From Salinibacillus aidingensis (GTDB taxonomy: Bacteria; Bacillota; Bacilli; Bacillales; Alkalibacillaceae), in assembly GCF_039522525.1 (NCBI RefSeq), contig NZ_BAAADO010000005.1, forward strand, positions 186,001-250,000: a stretch of 64,000 bases of DNA. Reading direction: 5' to 3'. A program made the translations under genes and the position numbers. Positions 52,869 through 60,292 of this stretch are shown here, piece after piece (the first letter of the stretch is position 1; every line of letters starts with the position of its first letter). The notes below the pieces were generated by a model. It was given only the letters and a program-made list of their open reading frames with translations. It was not told where the DNA came from and did no database searches.

Positions 52869-52885
52869 ATAAGGGGGGATTCCTA

Positions 52886-53470
52886 TTGAAGTTCCTTAGT
52901 AATGTGCTGATTATTACAGGAATCTTATTCATCGGCTATTTCGGCTATCAATTTCTGTCATTCGAAATCGGACAAAATCAGACGCTGGCAGAGGCGCAGG
53001 TGCTCATCGACCGTTATCAGCAAATGAATGGCAAATCCGGTGGAGAGGCAAACTTTCAAGCAGACCACATGGATGCGTTTGGTACACTAGAAATTCCGCG
53101 TCTGAAAAAAACGATCGGTATTGTAGAAGGGGCAGATGAAGAGGCGCTGGCAAAAGGTGTGGGGCATATGTCACAAACTTCTTTTCCCGGACAGAATGAA
53201 CAAATTGTATTATCCGGACACAGGGACACCGTTTTTCGCGATTTTGGGGAACTGAATATCGGTGATCAGTTTGTTGTCCATATGCCTTATGGTGACTACA
53301 CTTATGAAATTCGTAAAACAGAAATTGTCCCGGAAGATGATACATCGGTTGTAGGAAAAGCAGGTAAGGAGGAGCTCGTTGTTTCTACGTGCTATCCGTT
53401 TCATTATGTCGGAAATGCCCCGGAACGTTTCGTTGCCTATGCCTATCCGGTTGAAAATAGTAAAAAGTGA
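52886..53470 (+). CDS. Class D sortase
   Basis: A 194-residue membrane-anchored transpeptidase. An N-terminal helix (3-24) anchors it. The catalytic residues are His112 (SGHRD), Cys169 (VVSTCYPF) and Arg181 (APERFV). GTLEIPRLKKTIGIVEGA is the typical class D opening. Class D enzymes accept LPDT-type signals, which agrees with LPDTA in the protein two genes upstream. TTG 52886, 7 nt after AAGGGGGG, is preferred to TTG 52865. Confidence 0.92.
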   Translation: MKFLSNVLIITGILFIGYFGYQFLSFEIGQNQTLAEAQVLIDRYQQMNGKSGGEANFQADHMDAFGTLEIPRLKKTIGIVEGADEEALAKGVGHMSQTSFPGQNEQIVLSGHRDTVFRDFGELNIGDQFVVHMPYGDYTYEIRKTEIVPEDDTSVVGKAGKEELVVSTCYPFHYVGNAPERFVAYAYPVENSKK

Positions 53471-53572
53471 TAACATGCGGTTTGGAATCGTCTGATGGGG
53501 GCAGGGCGAATTTAAGGCCTGCTGCAGTGTTTCGTACACAGAAAACCTTAGATCGAAATCAGCCCTTAAAAA

Positions 53573-53626
53573 TTTATCACGCATTAACTGGCTGTAATAC
53601 CCCCACTGATGGAAGTTTCCCTTTAT
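53573..53626. repeat. Dispersed repeat, family B, copy 3
   Basis: TTTATCACGCATTAACTGGC, TGTAATACCCCC, ACTGATGGAAGTTTCC and CTTTATA. It sits between the convergent sortase gene (+) and ABC permease gene (-), touching the stop codon of the latter. Confidence 0.75.
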
Positions 53627-54393
53627 AATTCTTTACGTTTTAATATTTCAACTGCAGCAAACAGCATTCCGATGATCAGAACGATGGTTGTGCCAATAGC
53701 CCCCCACATTTCTCCGGTTAAAGTGCCTGTAAAAAGATAGGTACTGATGTAGGAAGAAATATGACCGGGGCTCCAGGTTAGGATGTGACCGAATGCACTC
53801 GTTAAAAGATTGACAAGAACAATCAGTAAAATGGACAAGAATAGAACCATACCCGGGCTCTTAAACCAGGTATTTACAAGGACCGCAATCGTTATAAAAA
53901 ATATCAGATAAATCCCATAGATGAGAAATGCAGTCAGAAATTTATCAAAGCCCAAATCCCCGAATAAAATATTTGTATAATACCACCCGGCCAGCAGTCC
54001 TGTGAACAGAGATACCAGGACTAATGTTGAAAGGGCCGCCCATTTTGCCGTGACATAGTTGGCAAACTTAACGGGTTTGGACAAAACCAACTCATATACG
54101 CCGTTTTTAAGCTCGCCTGCAATCAGTCCCATTGAGATTAAGCCGATAATCAGGATTCCAAGAGAATTCATTTCGTTTATACTTAAAAAGAAGGCTTCAG
54201 CTGGAGGAGGAGTAGGGATATTGATTTCGGCTCCTTCTGGCATACCACCTGTCGCATCAATAATCTTTGGTAAATAATACATCGTGATCTGATCCATAAT
54301 CCCAAAGATGAAAAAGACAATCGGAACCCAGATCCATTTTATATTACGGGCGTATTCCATCATTTCACGTTTATAAATAACCGACCATTTCAT
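53623..54393 (-). CDS. ABC-2 type permease, YxlG-like
   Basis: A 256-residue permease with six helices. The N-terminal KREMMEYARNIKWIWVPIVFFIFG and the conserved loop LKNGVYELVLSKPVKFANYVTAKW are characteristic. It overlaps the ATPase gene by one base (TGATG). With the ATPase and a small PLDc_N protein it forms the yxlEFG-type set, which in B. subtilis follows the sigma-Y gene. The transported substrate is unknown. Confidence 0.87.
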   Translation of the reverse strand: MKWSVIYKREMMEYARNIKWIWVPIVFFIFGIMDQITMYYLPKIIDATGGMPEGAEINIPTPPPAEAFFLSINEMNSLGILIIGLISMGLIAGELKNGVYELVLSKPVKFANYVTAKWAALSTLVLVSLFTGLLAGWYYTNILFGDLGFDKFLTAFLIYGIYLIFFITIAVLVNTWFKSPGMVLFLSILLIVLVNLLTSAFGHILTWSPGHISSYISTYLFTGTLTGEMWGAIGTTIVLIIGMLFAAVEILKRKEL

Positions 54394-55301
54394 CAGGAAT
54401 TCACCACCTTCATAAACACATCTTCCAATGTTGTTTTCGCCTGCTCAAATTTGGTAAGCGGCCACTCATTTACAGTAACGAGCTGTAATATCTCTTTCCT
54501 CGCTTCATCCATGTCACGTACGACAACTTCTACTCCTTGTCCAACCGGGCGTACATGCTGAATGGACGATAGGTTTTCCAGTTCTGATTCCAGATTCTCC
54601 GGATAGACAGCAAAATTTAATTGTATTTTTCCGGTTTGATCCAGATGATTCAGTTTTTCCAGTGATCCGTGTTCCACAAGCTCTCCGTTGTGAAGCATCA
54701 GCAGTTCATCACTGACTTCCTCTGCGTCATTTAAAATGTGAGTCGAGAACAAAATGGTCGATTCCTTTTTCAGTTCCCGCATAAGGTCCAAAACTTCACG
54801 CCTTCCGATCGGATCAAGGGCTGAAACAGGTTCATCAAGGATAATCAGCTTAGGATCATTTATGAGAGCCTGAGCGATTCCCAGACGCTGCTTCATTCCC
54901 CCTGAATATTTTTTGATTCTCTGCTTTTTCGCATCCTCCAAACCAACTCTCTTAAGTAATTCATTGGCACGCTCCGTGGCTTCTGCTTTGGTTAAGTAGG
55001 AAAGCTGTCCAACGTAAACGAGAAATTCTAATCCACTCATCCAATTATGAAAGGAAGGAAACTGCGGCAGGTAGCCTGTGTATTGACGAATGTCTTCAGA
55101 TAGGGACTGCTGATCAAAACTGATTTGCCCATCAGTCGGACGGCTAAATCCAGCGAGCATACGAAGCGTCGTCGTCTTCCCGGCGCCATTAGGACCGAGG
55201 AGTGCTACACATGTTCCAGGCTGTAATTCAAAGGACACATCGCTGACCACTGTTTTTCCATCAAATGCTTTCGTTAATCCCTGAACATCCATTAACGACA
55301 T
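54393..55301 (-). CDS. ABC transporter ATP-binding protein, YxlF-like
   Basis: A 302-residue ATPase: Walker A GPNGAGKTT, signature YSGGMKQRLGIAQ, Walker B LIILDEPVSALDP, switch FSTHIL. A C-terminal 80-residue extension is present. ATG 55301 with GGAAGGAGG upstream is chosen; the frame continues 27 codons further into the preceding gene without a start site. It energises the YxlG-like permease. Confidence 0.9.
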   Translation of the reverse strand: MSLMDVQGLTKAFDGKTVVSDVSFELQPGTCVALLGPNGAGKTTTLRMLAGFSRPTDGQISFDQQSLSEDIRQYTGYLPQFPSFHNWMSGLEFLVYVGQLSYLTKAEATERANELLKRVGLEDAKKQRIKKYSGGMKQRLGIAQALINDPKLIILDEPVSALDPIGRREVLDLMRELKKESTILFSTHILNDAEEVSDELLMLHNGELVEHGSLEKLNHLDQTGKIQLNFAVYPENLESELENLSSIQHVRPVGQGVEVVVRDMDEARKEILQLVTVNEWPLTKFEQAKTTLEDVFMKVVNS

Positions 55302-55303
55302 GT

Positions 55304-55501
55304 CTATTGCCTCCTTCCAAAAACAAAGTAAAGTACAGGTCCCAAGATACTTATAAAAATACAAACAACTGCCCATACCCATTTCGGGCCATTGGTCTCA
55401 TCAATTCGTATTAAATCAATAAGTGCGACAATCATCAAAATCAATTCCACAATGAGCAGGGGAGCGATTAATGCCCAGTTTATGTCCGGCATGTCACTCA
55501 T
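55304..55501 (-). CDS. PLDc_N domain membrane protein, YxlE-like
   Basis: A 65-residue, two-helix protein (WALIAPLLIVELILMIVALIDL; KWVWAVVCIFISILGPVLYFVFGR). This is the phospholipase D N-terminal-type membrane module that regularly precedes yxlF-like ATPases. It ends 2 nt before the ATPase start. In B. subtilis YxlE belongs to the sigma-Y operon; no sigma-Y or anti-sigma gene is present here. Confidence 0.8.
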   Translation of the reverse strand: MSDMPDINWALIAPLLIVELILMIVALIDLIRIDETNGPKWVWAVVCIFISILGPVLYFVFGRRQ

Positions 55502-55597
55502 CTCCTTTCTTTACATTTACGTTTTCCCATTTGGATAGGTTTCATAAAGTTATGCAGTTAGCAGTTCAACCCAAAAAAGCTCCCAGTCTAATCCAAT

Positions 55598-57538
55598 TTA
55601 TGATTGGATTAAACCGGCAGCGATTTGGACTTGTTCCTGATGGCGGGGGTTTATTTGTCCATCCTTGTGGCGAGTGCTGTTTTTAAAATGAATGTCGGTA
55701 TGCCCGTTGAAATGATTATCTTTTATATATTGAACATCATGGGGCATGGATGTCATGGACCCGGCGATTTTATGACCGTTCACTTCTACCAGCACAGCAC
55801 GCTCCTTCCAACTGAAAGATCCTCCCCATACTTCTTTAATAATGGCTGTATCTTTAGCAGTTGCGGGCTCAACGTCGGCGTGGTTGGCCCCTATCGTGCG
55901 GGTGACATAAAAGGATTTTCCTGTAGCAAAGTCGGTAACCTTTGCTGTTGAATCAATCGTAAAGACGTATTGTGCTTCTGTCCACCAATCTAAAAATTCA
56001 CCATGTTTTTCGCTGACCGTTGGCTGTACGGCGATTTCATGCACAGGTATACGGAGCTCCTGTCCAATGGATAAAGCTGACTGGGTGGTCAGGTTGTTGG
56101 CTCTTAACAGCTCTGCTTGGGGAATGCCGTATTCTTTACTTAAAGCCCAAATGTTATCTCCTGCTTCTACAGTGTGTGTTTTATAGACAATTCGATTTTG
56201 CGTAGTTGCTGCCGTTTCATTAAGTCTTAACGTCTGGCCAATGTACAGGGTGTCACTTGTTAAATGGTTAATGGACTTAAGCTCACTCACACTTAAACCA
56301 AAACGATTTCCTATAGAGGATAAAGAATCCCCGGACTGTACTGTATAAATGACCGGTCGGTTGGCAGCCTGCTCAGCTTCTGTTTGCGTATTCTGCATAT
56401 CACTTTCTGTTACAGGGGCGTTATCTGGTATAGTTAAAATCTGTCCTGCCCGAATCGTATCAGAAGTTAGCCCGTTTGCTTCCTTAATAGCGTCTACTGT
56501 TGTGTTGTGAAAGGAAGCAATCCCGATGAGTGTGTCTCCGGATTTTACCGTGTAGGTATCCAGTTCGTCATCGGTTAAGACTGGCTGCTTAATTTGTGTT
56601 TCAGCACCAGGGATGGTGAGCTCCTGTCCAACACGAATGAGGTCAGATGATAATCCGTTTGTTTGTTTAATTTGATCGACTGTCGTTCCAAACTTTTTCG
56701 CAATGAGTGAAAGGGAATCTCCAGCCTGCACAGTATAGTTGACAGTTTGAGCGGACTGAGTAGGACTTTCCGTATCCTGAGCTTTTGGAATCGCCAGTGT
56801 TTGTCCAATCACTATTGTATATGAACTCAGACCATTTGCATGTTGGAGCTGATCCACTGAAACTCCGTATTGATTCGCGATCCCGTAGAGCGTTTCTCCG
56901 GCCTCAACGGTGTGGGAGGTATCAACCAAAACTGGTCGGGGAGCTGCTTCCTCTTCCGCCTGGATCGAAGTCGGAATCAGCAGGGTCTGACCTGCAAAAA
57001 TGGTTGGCTCATGTAAATGATTGGCCTTCATAATCACATCAACGTTCGTTTGATGGTCCCTGGCAATACGATAAAGGGTATCACCGGCTTTAACGGTGTA
57101 GGATGCTGCCGGAATCGTTAAGGACTGGCCGGCTTTAATCGTATCGCCCGGAAGATTGTTTGCAGCTTTTATATCATCAACATCAATATCGTATTTTTGA
57201 GCGATGGAAAAAAGGGTATCCCCGCTTTCGATGGTATAAGTTAAGTTTTGATTTTCCACCTTGGTAATGCTGCTTGCTTCAACAGGGTTTGCAAACATCC
57301 CTTGTGTCAGAGGAATGGAGGCAATAATCATGGAACCGAGCATTACCTTAACAACATTTACTCTCAGATTAGGAACCTTTGTCCGTAGATAGTGAATAGC
57401 CCCTTTTTTTAAATCTGTTTCCAAATTCGAATCATCCTTGGTTCCTAATTCTTTTGCAAATTCTGTCTGATTTGGTTCAAGATATAAAATGACGTTATAA
57501 CCATCTTTTGTCTGTTCTAATCTATGGTGTTGAAACAT
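55598..57538 (-). CDS. Seven-LysM cell-wall protein
   Basis: A 646-residue protein. An 80-residue leader domain ends in a membrane-like helix (VNVVKVMLGSMIIASIPLTQ). Seven LysM peptidoglycan-binding repeats follow, each starting like YTVQSGDSL and ending like IGQTLRIP, joined by short polar linkers (about residues 100-510). The C-terminal 120 residues have GSMTSMPHD, NHFNGHTDIHF and HKDGQINPRHQ; the His/Asp pattern suggests a metal site, but the enzyme type is unclear. ATG 57538 has GGGGAG 10 nt upstream. It is probably a wall-bound or spore-wall protein. Confidence 0.85.
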   Translation of the reverse strand: MFQHHRLEQTKDGYNVILYLEPNQTEFAKELGTKDDSNLETDLKKGAIHYLRTKVPNLRVNVVKVMLGSMIIASIPLTQGMFANPVEASSITKVENQNLTYTIESGDTLFSIAQKYDIDVDDIKAANNLPGDTIKAGQSLTIPAASYTVKAGDTLYRIARDHQTNVDVIMKANHLHEPTIFAGQTLLIPTSIQAEEEAAPRPVLVDTSHTVEAGETLYGIANQYGVSVDQLQHANGLSSYTIVIGQTLAIPKAQDTESPTQSAQTVNYTVQAGDSLSLIAKKFGTTVDQIKQTNGLSSDLIRVGQELTIPGAETQIKQPVLTDDELDTYTVKSGDTLIGIASFHNTTVDAIKEANGLTSDTIRAGQILTIPDNAPVTESDMQNTQTEAEQAANRPVIYTVQSGDSLSSIGNRFGLSVSELKSINHLTSDTLYIGQTLRLNETAATTQNRIVYKTHTVEAGDNIWALSKEYGIPQAELLRANNLTTQSALSIGQELRIPVHEIAVQPTVSEKHGEFLDWWTEAQYVFTIDSTAKVTDFATGKSFYVTRTIGANHADVEPATAKDTAIIKEVWGGSFSWKERAVLVEVNGHKIAGSMTSMPHDVQYIKDNHFNGHTDIHFKNSTRHKDGQINPRHQEQVQIAAGLIQS

Positions 57539-57768
57539 GATGTTCATTCTCCCCTTCTTAAGTGGATGGTACTTTTATTGTTACCACTAATGAAGGGGTT
57601 GAAAGGGCTAAAATATTGGAAATGCAGTGGCTGAAAATGGGAAAAATGCAAGAAATTATTCTGGATGTTCAGGCTATTATTAAAAGAGGAATCATAAATA
57701 AAGCAGAGGCGGATTGTTTAAATAATTTTGTTTTGATTACGGATGGTGTTTGCACGATCTTAAATAAA

Positions 57769-57799
57769 AAAGAAACCCTGAAATCAGGGTTTCTTTCAA
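57769..57799 (-). terminator. Terminator of the tRNA-Ala transcript
   Basis: A perfect 12-bp stem AAAGAAACCCTG/CAGGGTTTCTTT with a 4-nt loop, continuing into TTTTA on the minus strand. Confidence 0.85.
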
Positions 57800-57808
57800 G
57801 TTTATAGA

Positions 57809-57881
57809 TGGAGCATAGCGGGCTCGAACCGCTGACCTCTACACTGCCAGTGTAGCGCTCTCCCAACTGAGCTAATGCCCC
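57809..57881 (-). tRNA. tRNA-Ala, anticodon GGC
   Basis: A 73-nt cloverleaf. The acceptor GGGGCAT pairs with ATGCTCC (one G-U). The D arm is GCTC/GAGC, the anticodon stem CTACA/TGTAG with loop CTGGCAG (anticodon GGC), and the T arm AGCGG/CCGCT with TTCGAGC loop. The discriminator is A. The 3' CCA is not encoded: the apparent CCA is acceptor CC plus the discriminator. It stands alone with its own terminator. Confidence 0.95.
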
Positions 57882-57941
57882 GTGTTTTTCAGCGATTATT
57901 ATTTTAACTTGATTTTTGGAGTTTGTAAAGGATTTAATCAT

Positions 57942-57971
57942 AAAAAATAGCGGCTGATATTGATCAGCCGC
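57942..57971 (-). terminator. Terminator upstream of tRNA-Ala
   Basis: A perfect 9-bp stem GCGGCTGAT/ATCAGCCGC, 4-nt loop, followed by TATTTTTTA on the minus strand. It would stop transcripts arriving from yfhE before the tRNA. Confidence 0.8.
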
Positions 57972-57985
57972 AAAATCGAGTCAAT

Positions 57986-58065
57986 GATTGTCAATGGGGA
58001 CTATATGGTTAAAGGGGAGGAATCTCTTGCCGATCTAAATCGACAAACATAGATCATTGACAATC
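57986..58065. repeat. Perfect 11-bp inverted repeat with 58-nt spacer
   Basis: GATTGTCAATG (57986-57996) and CATTGACAATC (58055-58065). It lies between a terminator and the DnaA-box cluster, in a stretch without genes. Confidence 0.7.
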
Positions 58066-58079
58066 ACTTATTAACATTA

Positions 58080-58251
58080 TTGTCCACATATTCACTGCTT
58101 TATACATACAATTTTTAAAAGTTATACACATTATCCACAGATAAATCGTGAGTTATGCACATATTTTTGTTCACAGGAAGGATATTGTTATAAACGCATT
58201 CACAACGTTTATACACATTGTGCACAATGCTGTGGAAAACTTTTGTTCACA
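58080..58251 (+). promoter_or_regulatory. DnaA-box cluster
   Basis: Four exact TTATNCACA boxes lie at 58122, 58131, 58153 and 58209 (each 9 nt). Four TTGTNCACA variants lie at 58080, 58167, 58218 and 58243, and a one-mismatch TTATACATA at 58100. All are on the plus strand, two pairs directly abutting. A TTTTCCACA site is on the other strand at 58231-58239. No dnaA or dnaN gene is near, so this is not the usual oriC; it resembles the DnaA-binding clusters known elsewhere on the B. subtilis chromosome that titrate DnaA. Confidence 0.85.
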
Positions 58252-58256
58252 GGGTA

Positions 58257-58382
58257 TCAGGATTTAGTCCTGTTTTGTTTAAATACTTTGTCTGCCTGTT
58301 TAAATTCCCTCTGATATAATACCTGTTGCGTTTTCGAAAGGTTGAAACGCTTTTCTTCGTTTGTTCTTTGCTGTTTACCCAT
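58257..58382 (-). CDS. yfhE: YfhE family small protein
   Basis: A 41-residue basic protein (MGKQQRTNEEKRFNLS, then KTQQVLYQREFKQADKVFKQ). The TQxVLYxREFKxAD core matches my memory of B. subtilis YfhE, which also lies beside recX. GGCTGGTGG precedes ATG 58382. Function is unknown. It is transcribed away from recX and ends right at the DnaA-box cluster. Confidence 0.75.
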   Translation of the reverse strand: MGKQQRTNEEKRFNLSKTQQVLYQREFKQADKVFKQNRTKS

Positions 58383-58462
58383 GAATACCACCAGCCTTAT
58401 AGAAGAATTTGCCTTCCATTAGTAATCTTTCCAAGGGTTAAATAAAATATGTACAGCTTTCC

Positions 58463-58499
58463 GGTTTAATGCTTTAAAGCATGTGGGGACAGTCCCCAA
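58463..58499. repeat. Dispersed palindromic repeat, family A, copy 7
   Basis: GGTTTAATG, CTTTAAAGC, then ATGTGGGGACAGTCCCC. Directly after it, TGTGTTATAAT (TATAAT at 58507-58512) gives a likely -10 for recX, so the repeat occupies the -35 region. Confidence 0.85.
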
Positions 58500-58534
58500 G
58501 ATGTGTTATAATGGCCGGAGAGGGGGAAGATGCT

Positions 58535-59356
58535 TTGGCTAAAATCTCCAAAATTACCACTCAAAAGAAAAGGAAAAATCGCTTTAACATTTTTATAGAG
58601 GAAGGTAAGGGTGAATCCTATGCCTTCAGTGTGGATGAGGATATCCTTGTGAAATATGCCTTGCGAAAAGGTATGGAAGTTGATCAGGCAACAATGGAGT
58701 CCTTGAAAGCACAGGATGAAATACATAAGTTTTACGGGATGGCTGTAAACCTGCTCAGCTACCGGATACGCTCTGAAAAGGAGCTGACCGATTATTTGCG
58801 CAAGAAGGAGGCTGAGGAGGAACAGATACAACAAGTCCTTAACAAACTGAAGCAGGAAGGCTATGTTGACGATCGTGAATTTGCCTATACGTTTGTAAGG
58901 TCGAGGATGAATACGTCGAGTAAGGGACCTTTACTTTTAAAAAAGGAATTGCTTGAAAAAGGAATTACCGCCGCTATAGCCGAAGAAGCCATTGCCGTCT
59001 ATTCACCGGAAACGCAAAGAGAAAAAGTGCTAAAGCTGATTGAAAAAAAGCTTAGTTCGCGTTCGAAAAAATCCTTCCAGCAGCAAATTCAGTCTGTACA
59101 GGCCACACTTGTTCAAAAAGGGTTCTCGACTGACGTGATCCGTGATAGCTTACAGGAAGCCAGTGCTACGTATCGCGATCAGGATGCTGAGAAGGAGGCT
59201 GTGATGCATCAGGGGCTGAAGCTTTTAGGGAAATATCAGCACAAGGCAGAGGGCTATGAGCTTAAACAGAAAATAAAGGCAGGCCTGTATCGAAAGGGCT
59301 TTGAAATGGACAAGATTGAAGCTTTTATCGATGAGCATGTGGAGTCAAAGGCATAA
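58535..59356 (+). CDS. recX: Recombination regulator RecX
   Basis: A 273-residue protein that modulates RecA filaments. Three-helix repeats are visible: ALRKGMEVDQATMESLKA, SYRIRSEKELTDYLRKKEAEEEQI, LKQEGYVDDREFAYTFVRSRM (the most conserved RecX signature) and LVQKGFSTDVIRDSLQE. The length fits the long Bacillus form. TTG 58535 is chosen since AGAGGGGGAAG lies about 5 nt upstream and translation then starts AKISKITTQ. B. subtilis has recX between yfhE/yfhF and yfhH, as here. Confidence 0.92.
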   Translation: MAKISKITTQKKRKNRFNIFIEEGKGESYAFSVDEDILVKYALRKGMEVDQATMESLKAQDEIHKFYGMAVNLLSYRIRSEKELTDYLRKKEAEEEQIQQVLNKLKQEGYVDDREFAYTFVRSRMNTSSKGPLLLKKELLEKGITAAIAEEAIAVYSPETQREKVLKLIEKKLSSRSKKSFQQQIQSVQATLVQKGFSTDVIRDSLQEASATYRDQDAEKEAVMHQGLKLLGKYQHKAEGYELKQKIKAGLYRKGFEMDKIEAFIDEHVESKA

Positions 59357-59376
59357 CAAAGGGGAGAGATGACAGA

Positions 59377-59727
59377 ATGGAAATGAGATACAGTGATATG
59401 ACCGTGGAGCAGCTGCGCGAGGAAATTGCAAGACTTACGGAAAAAGCGCAAAAGGCCGAGCAATTAGGCATGGTTAATGAGTATGCAGTCTATGAGCGTA
59501 AAATGATGATGGCAAAAGCATATATGATGGATCCTGCAGCCTATGAAGCCGGCGATATTTATGAAATTGAAAATACACCTAATCATTACTTCAAAATTGA
59601 TTACAGGAATGGAGTTTTTGTCTGGGGAAAGCGAACCGACCGTGAAGGGAACCCCATTGCCATAGATACCGAACAGGAAGCATTACCTATCTCGATGCTG
59701 GGGAATTATATGCCACCGGAAAAATAG
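59377..59727 (+). CDS. yfhH: YfhH family protein
   Basis: A 116-residue protein. An N-terminal helical hairpin (SDMTVEQLREEIARLTEKA; AVYERKMMMAKAYM) is followed by a small SH3-like beta barrel (GDIYEIENTPNHYFKIDYRNGVFVWGKR). It is the DUF1811/YfhH family, regularly next to recX. Function is unknown. Ribosome binding site GGGGAGAG upstream; 20 nt after recX, likely one transcript. Confidence 0.88.
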   Translation: MEMRYSDMTVEQLREEIARLTEKAQKAEQLGMVNEYAVYERKMMMAKAYMMDPAAYEAGDIYEIENTPNHYFKIDYRNGVFVWGKRTDREGNPIAIDTEQEALPISMLGNYMPPEK

Positions 59728-59730
59728 GGC

Positions 59731-59840
59731 TGGTGCCTGTCACCACCCGGATAAGCTCGAAAATTGTCGAAAAAACAACCTCTGGCATCTGCTTGAGAGC
59801 CAGAGGTCATTCGACAAATTTCGGGTGGTGACAGGCACCA
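59731..59840. repeat. 110-bp palindromic intergenic element
   Basis: Perfect 19-bp terminal inverted arms (59731-59749 TGGTGCCTGTCACCACCCG with 59822-59840). Nested pairs lie inside: AATTGTCGAA with TTCGACAAATT, and CCTCTGGC with GCCAGAGG. The whole element can fold as one long hairpin. It lies between convergent yfhH and the small spore genes, where it could serve as a terminator. Confidence 0.85.
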
Positions 59841-59846
59841 CTACCT

Positions 59847-59996
59847 CTACGTCCGTTTGCTCACCTGAATGGCGTTGATGATTTCGGTTTGTGTTCGTCT
59901 GGTTTCGCCGCCTACCTGGTTGCTGGCATGCTTGACTTTGGCATGCGGTGCCTGGAAGGGTGTGTTTTTCAGATATTTTTGCTTTTTAAAACCCAT
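59847..59996 (-). CDS. YpzG-like small protein
   Basis: A 49-residue polar protein (MGFKKQKYLKNTPFQ, HASNQVGGETRRTQTEI). The QVxGETxxTQ core reminds me of the YpzG family of small Bacillaceae proteins. GAGGTGG, overlapping the end of sspK, precedes ATG 59996, so the two genes are co-translated. A spore role is suggested only by that neighbour. Confidence 0.65.
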   Translation of the reverse strand: MGFKKQKYLKNTPFQAPHAKVKHASNQVGGETRRTQTEIINAIQVSKRT

Positions 59997-59998
59997 GC

Positions 59999-60160
59999 TT
60001 ATTCCACCTCATTTTCATTTTGTTGAGATGATTTCGCCATTCTCTCCTGTGGATGGGTATTGATGGTCCCATCAGCCCGCTTGGAAGAGAATTTTGCTTT
60101 TGCATGTGGTTTTTCCTCGTAACGCTGGATAGGAAAATTCTTAGCTTTATTCCGGACCAT
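59999..60160 (-). CDS. sspK: Small acid-soluble spore protein K
   Basis: A 53-residue spore protein. The start MVRNKAKNFPIQ and the core FSSKRADGTINTHPQERM match SspK, a minor core protein of the spore. AAAGGAGTAACGCAA precedes ATG 60160; a longer open frame upstream lacks a start site. Expression is normally forespore-specific (sigma-G); I cannot pick out the promoter with confidence. Confidence 0.85.
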   Translation of the reverse strand: MVRNKAKNFPIQRYEEKPHAKAKFSSKRADGTINTHPQERMAKSSQQNENEVE

Positions 60161-60292
60161 TTGCGTTACTCCTTTATAATCGAATTGCACGGTGTCAAAA
60201 ACCGTGCTTTTATAGTGTTTGTCAGGAAGGCTGTTGTATACGGAACGACTCTTAGGTAATAAGAGGAAGCCCTTATTCCGTAACTCAAATGA

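Noticed and set aside
57562..57807. Possible 81-residue gene upstream of the LysM gene
   Set aside because: There is no ribosome binding site at its GTG start, and its 3' end runs through the tRNA terminator hairpin.
58080..58251. Chromosomal origin of replication
   Set aside because: DnaA boxes are dense, but dnaA, dnaN, rpmH and an AT-rich unwinding element with DnaA-trios are not seen; the neighbours are yfhE and recX.
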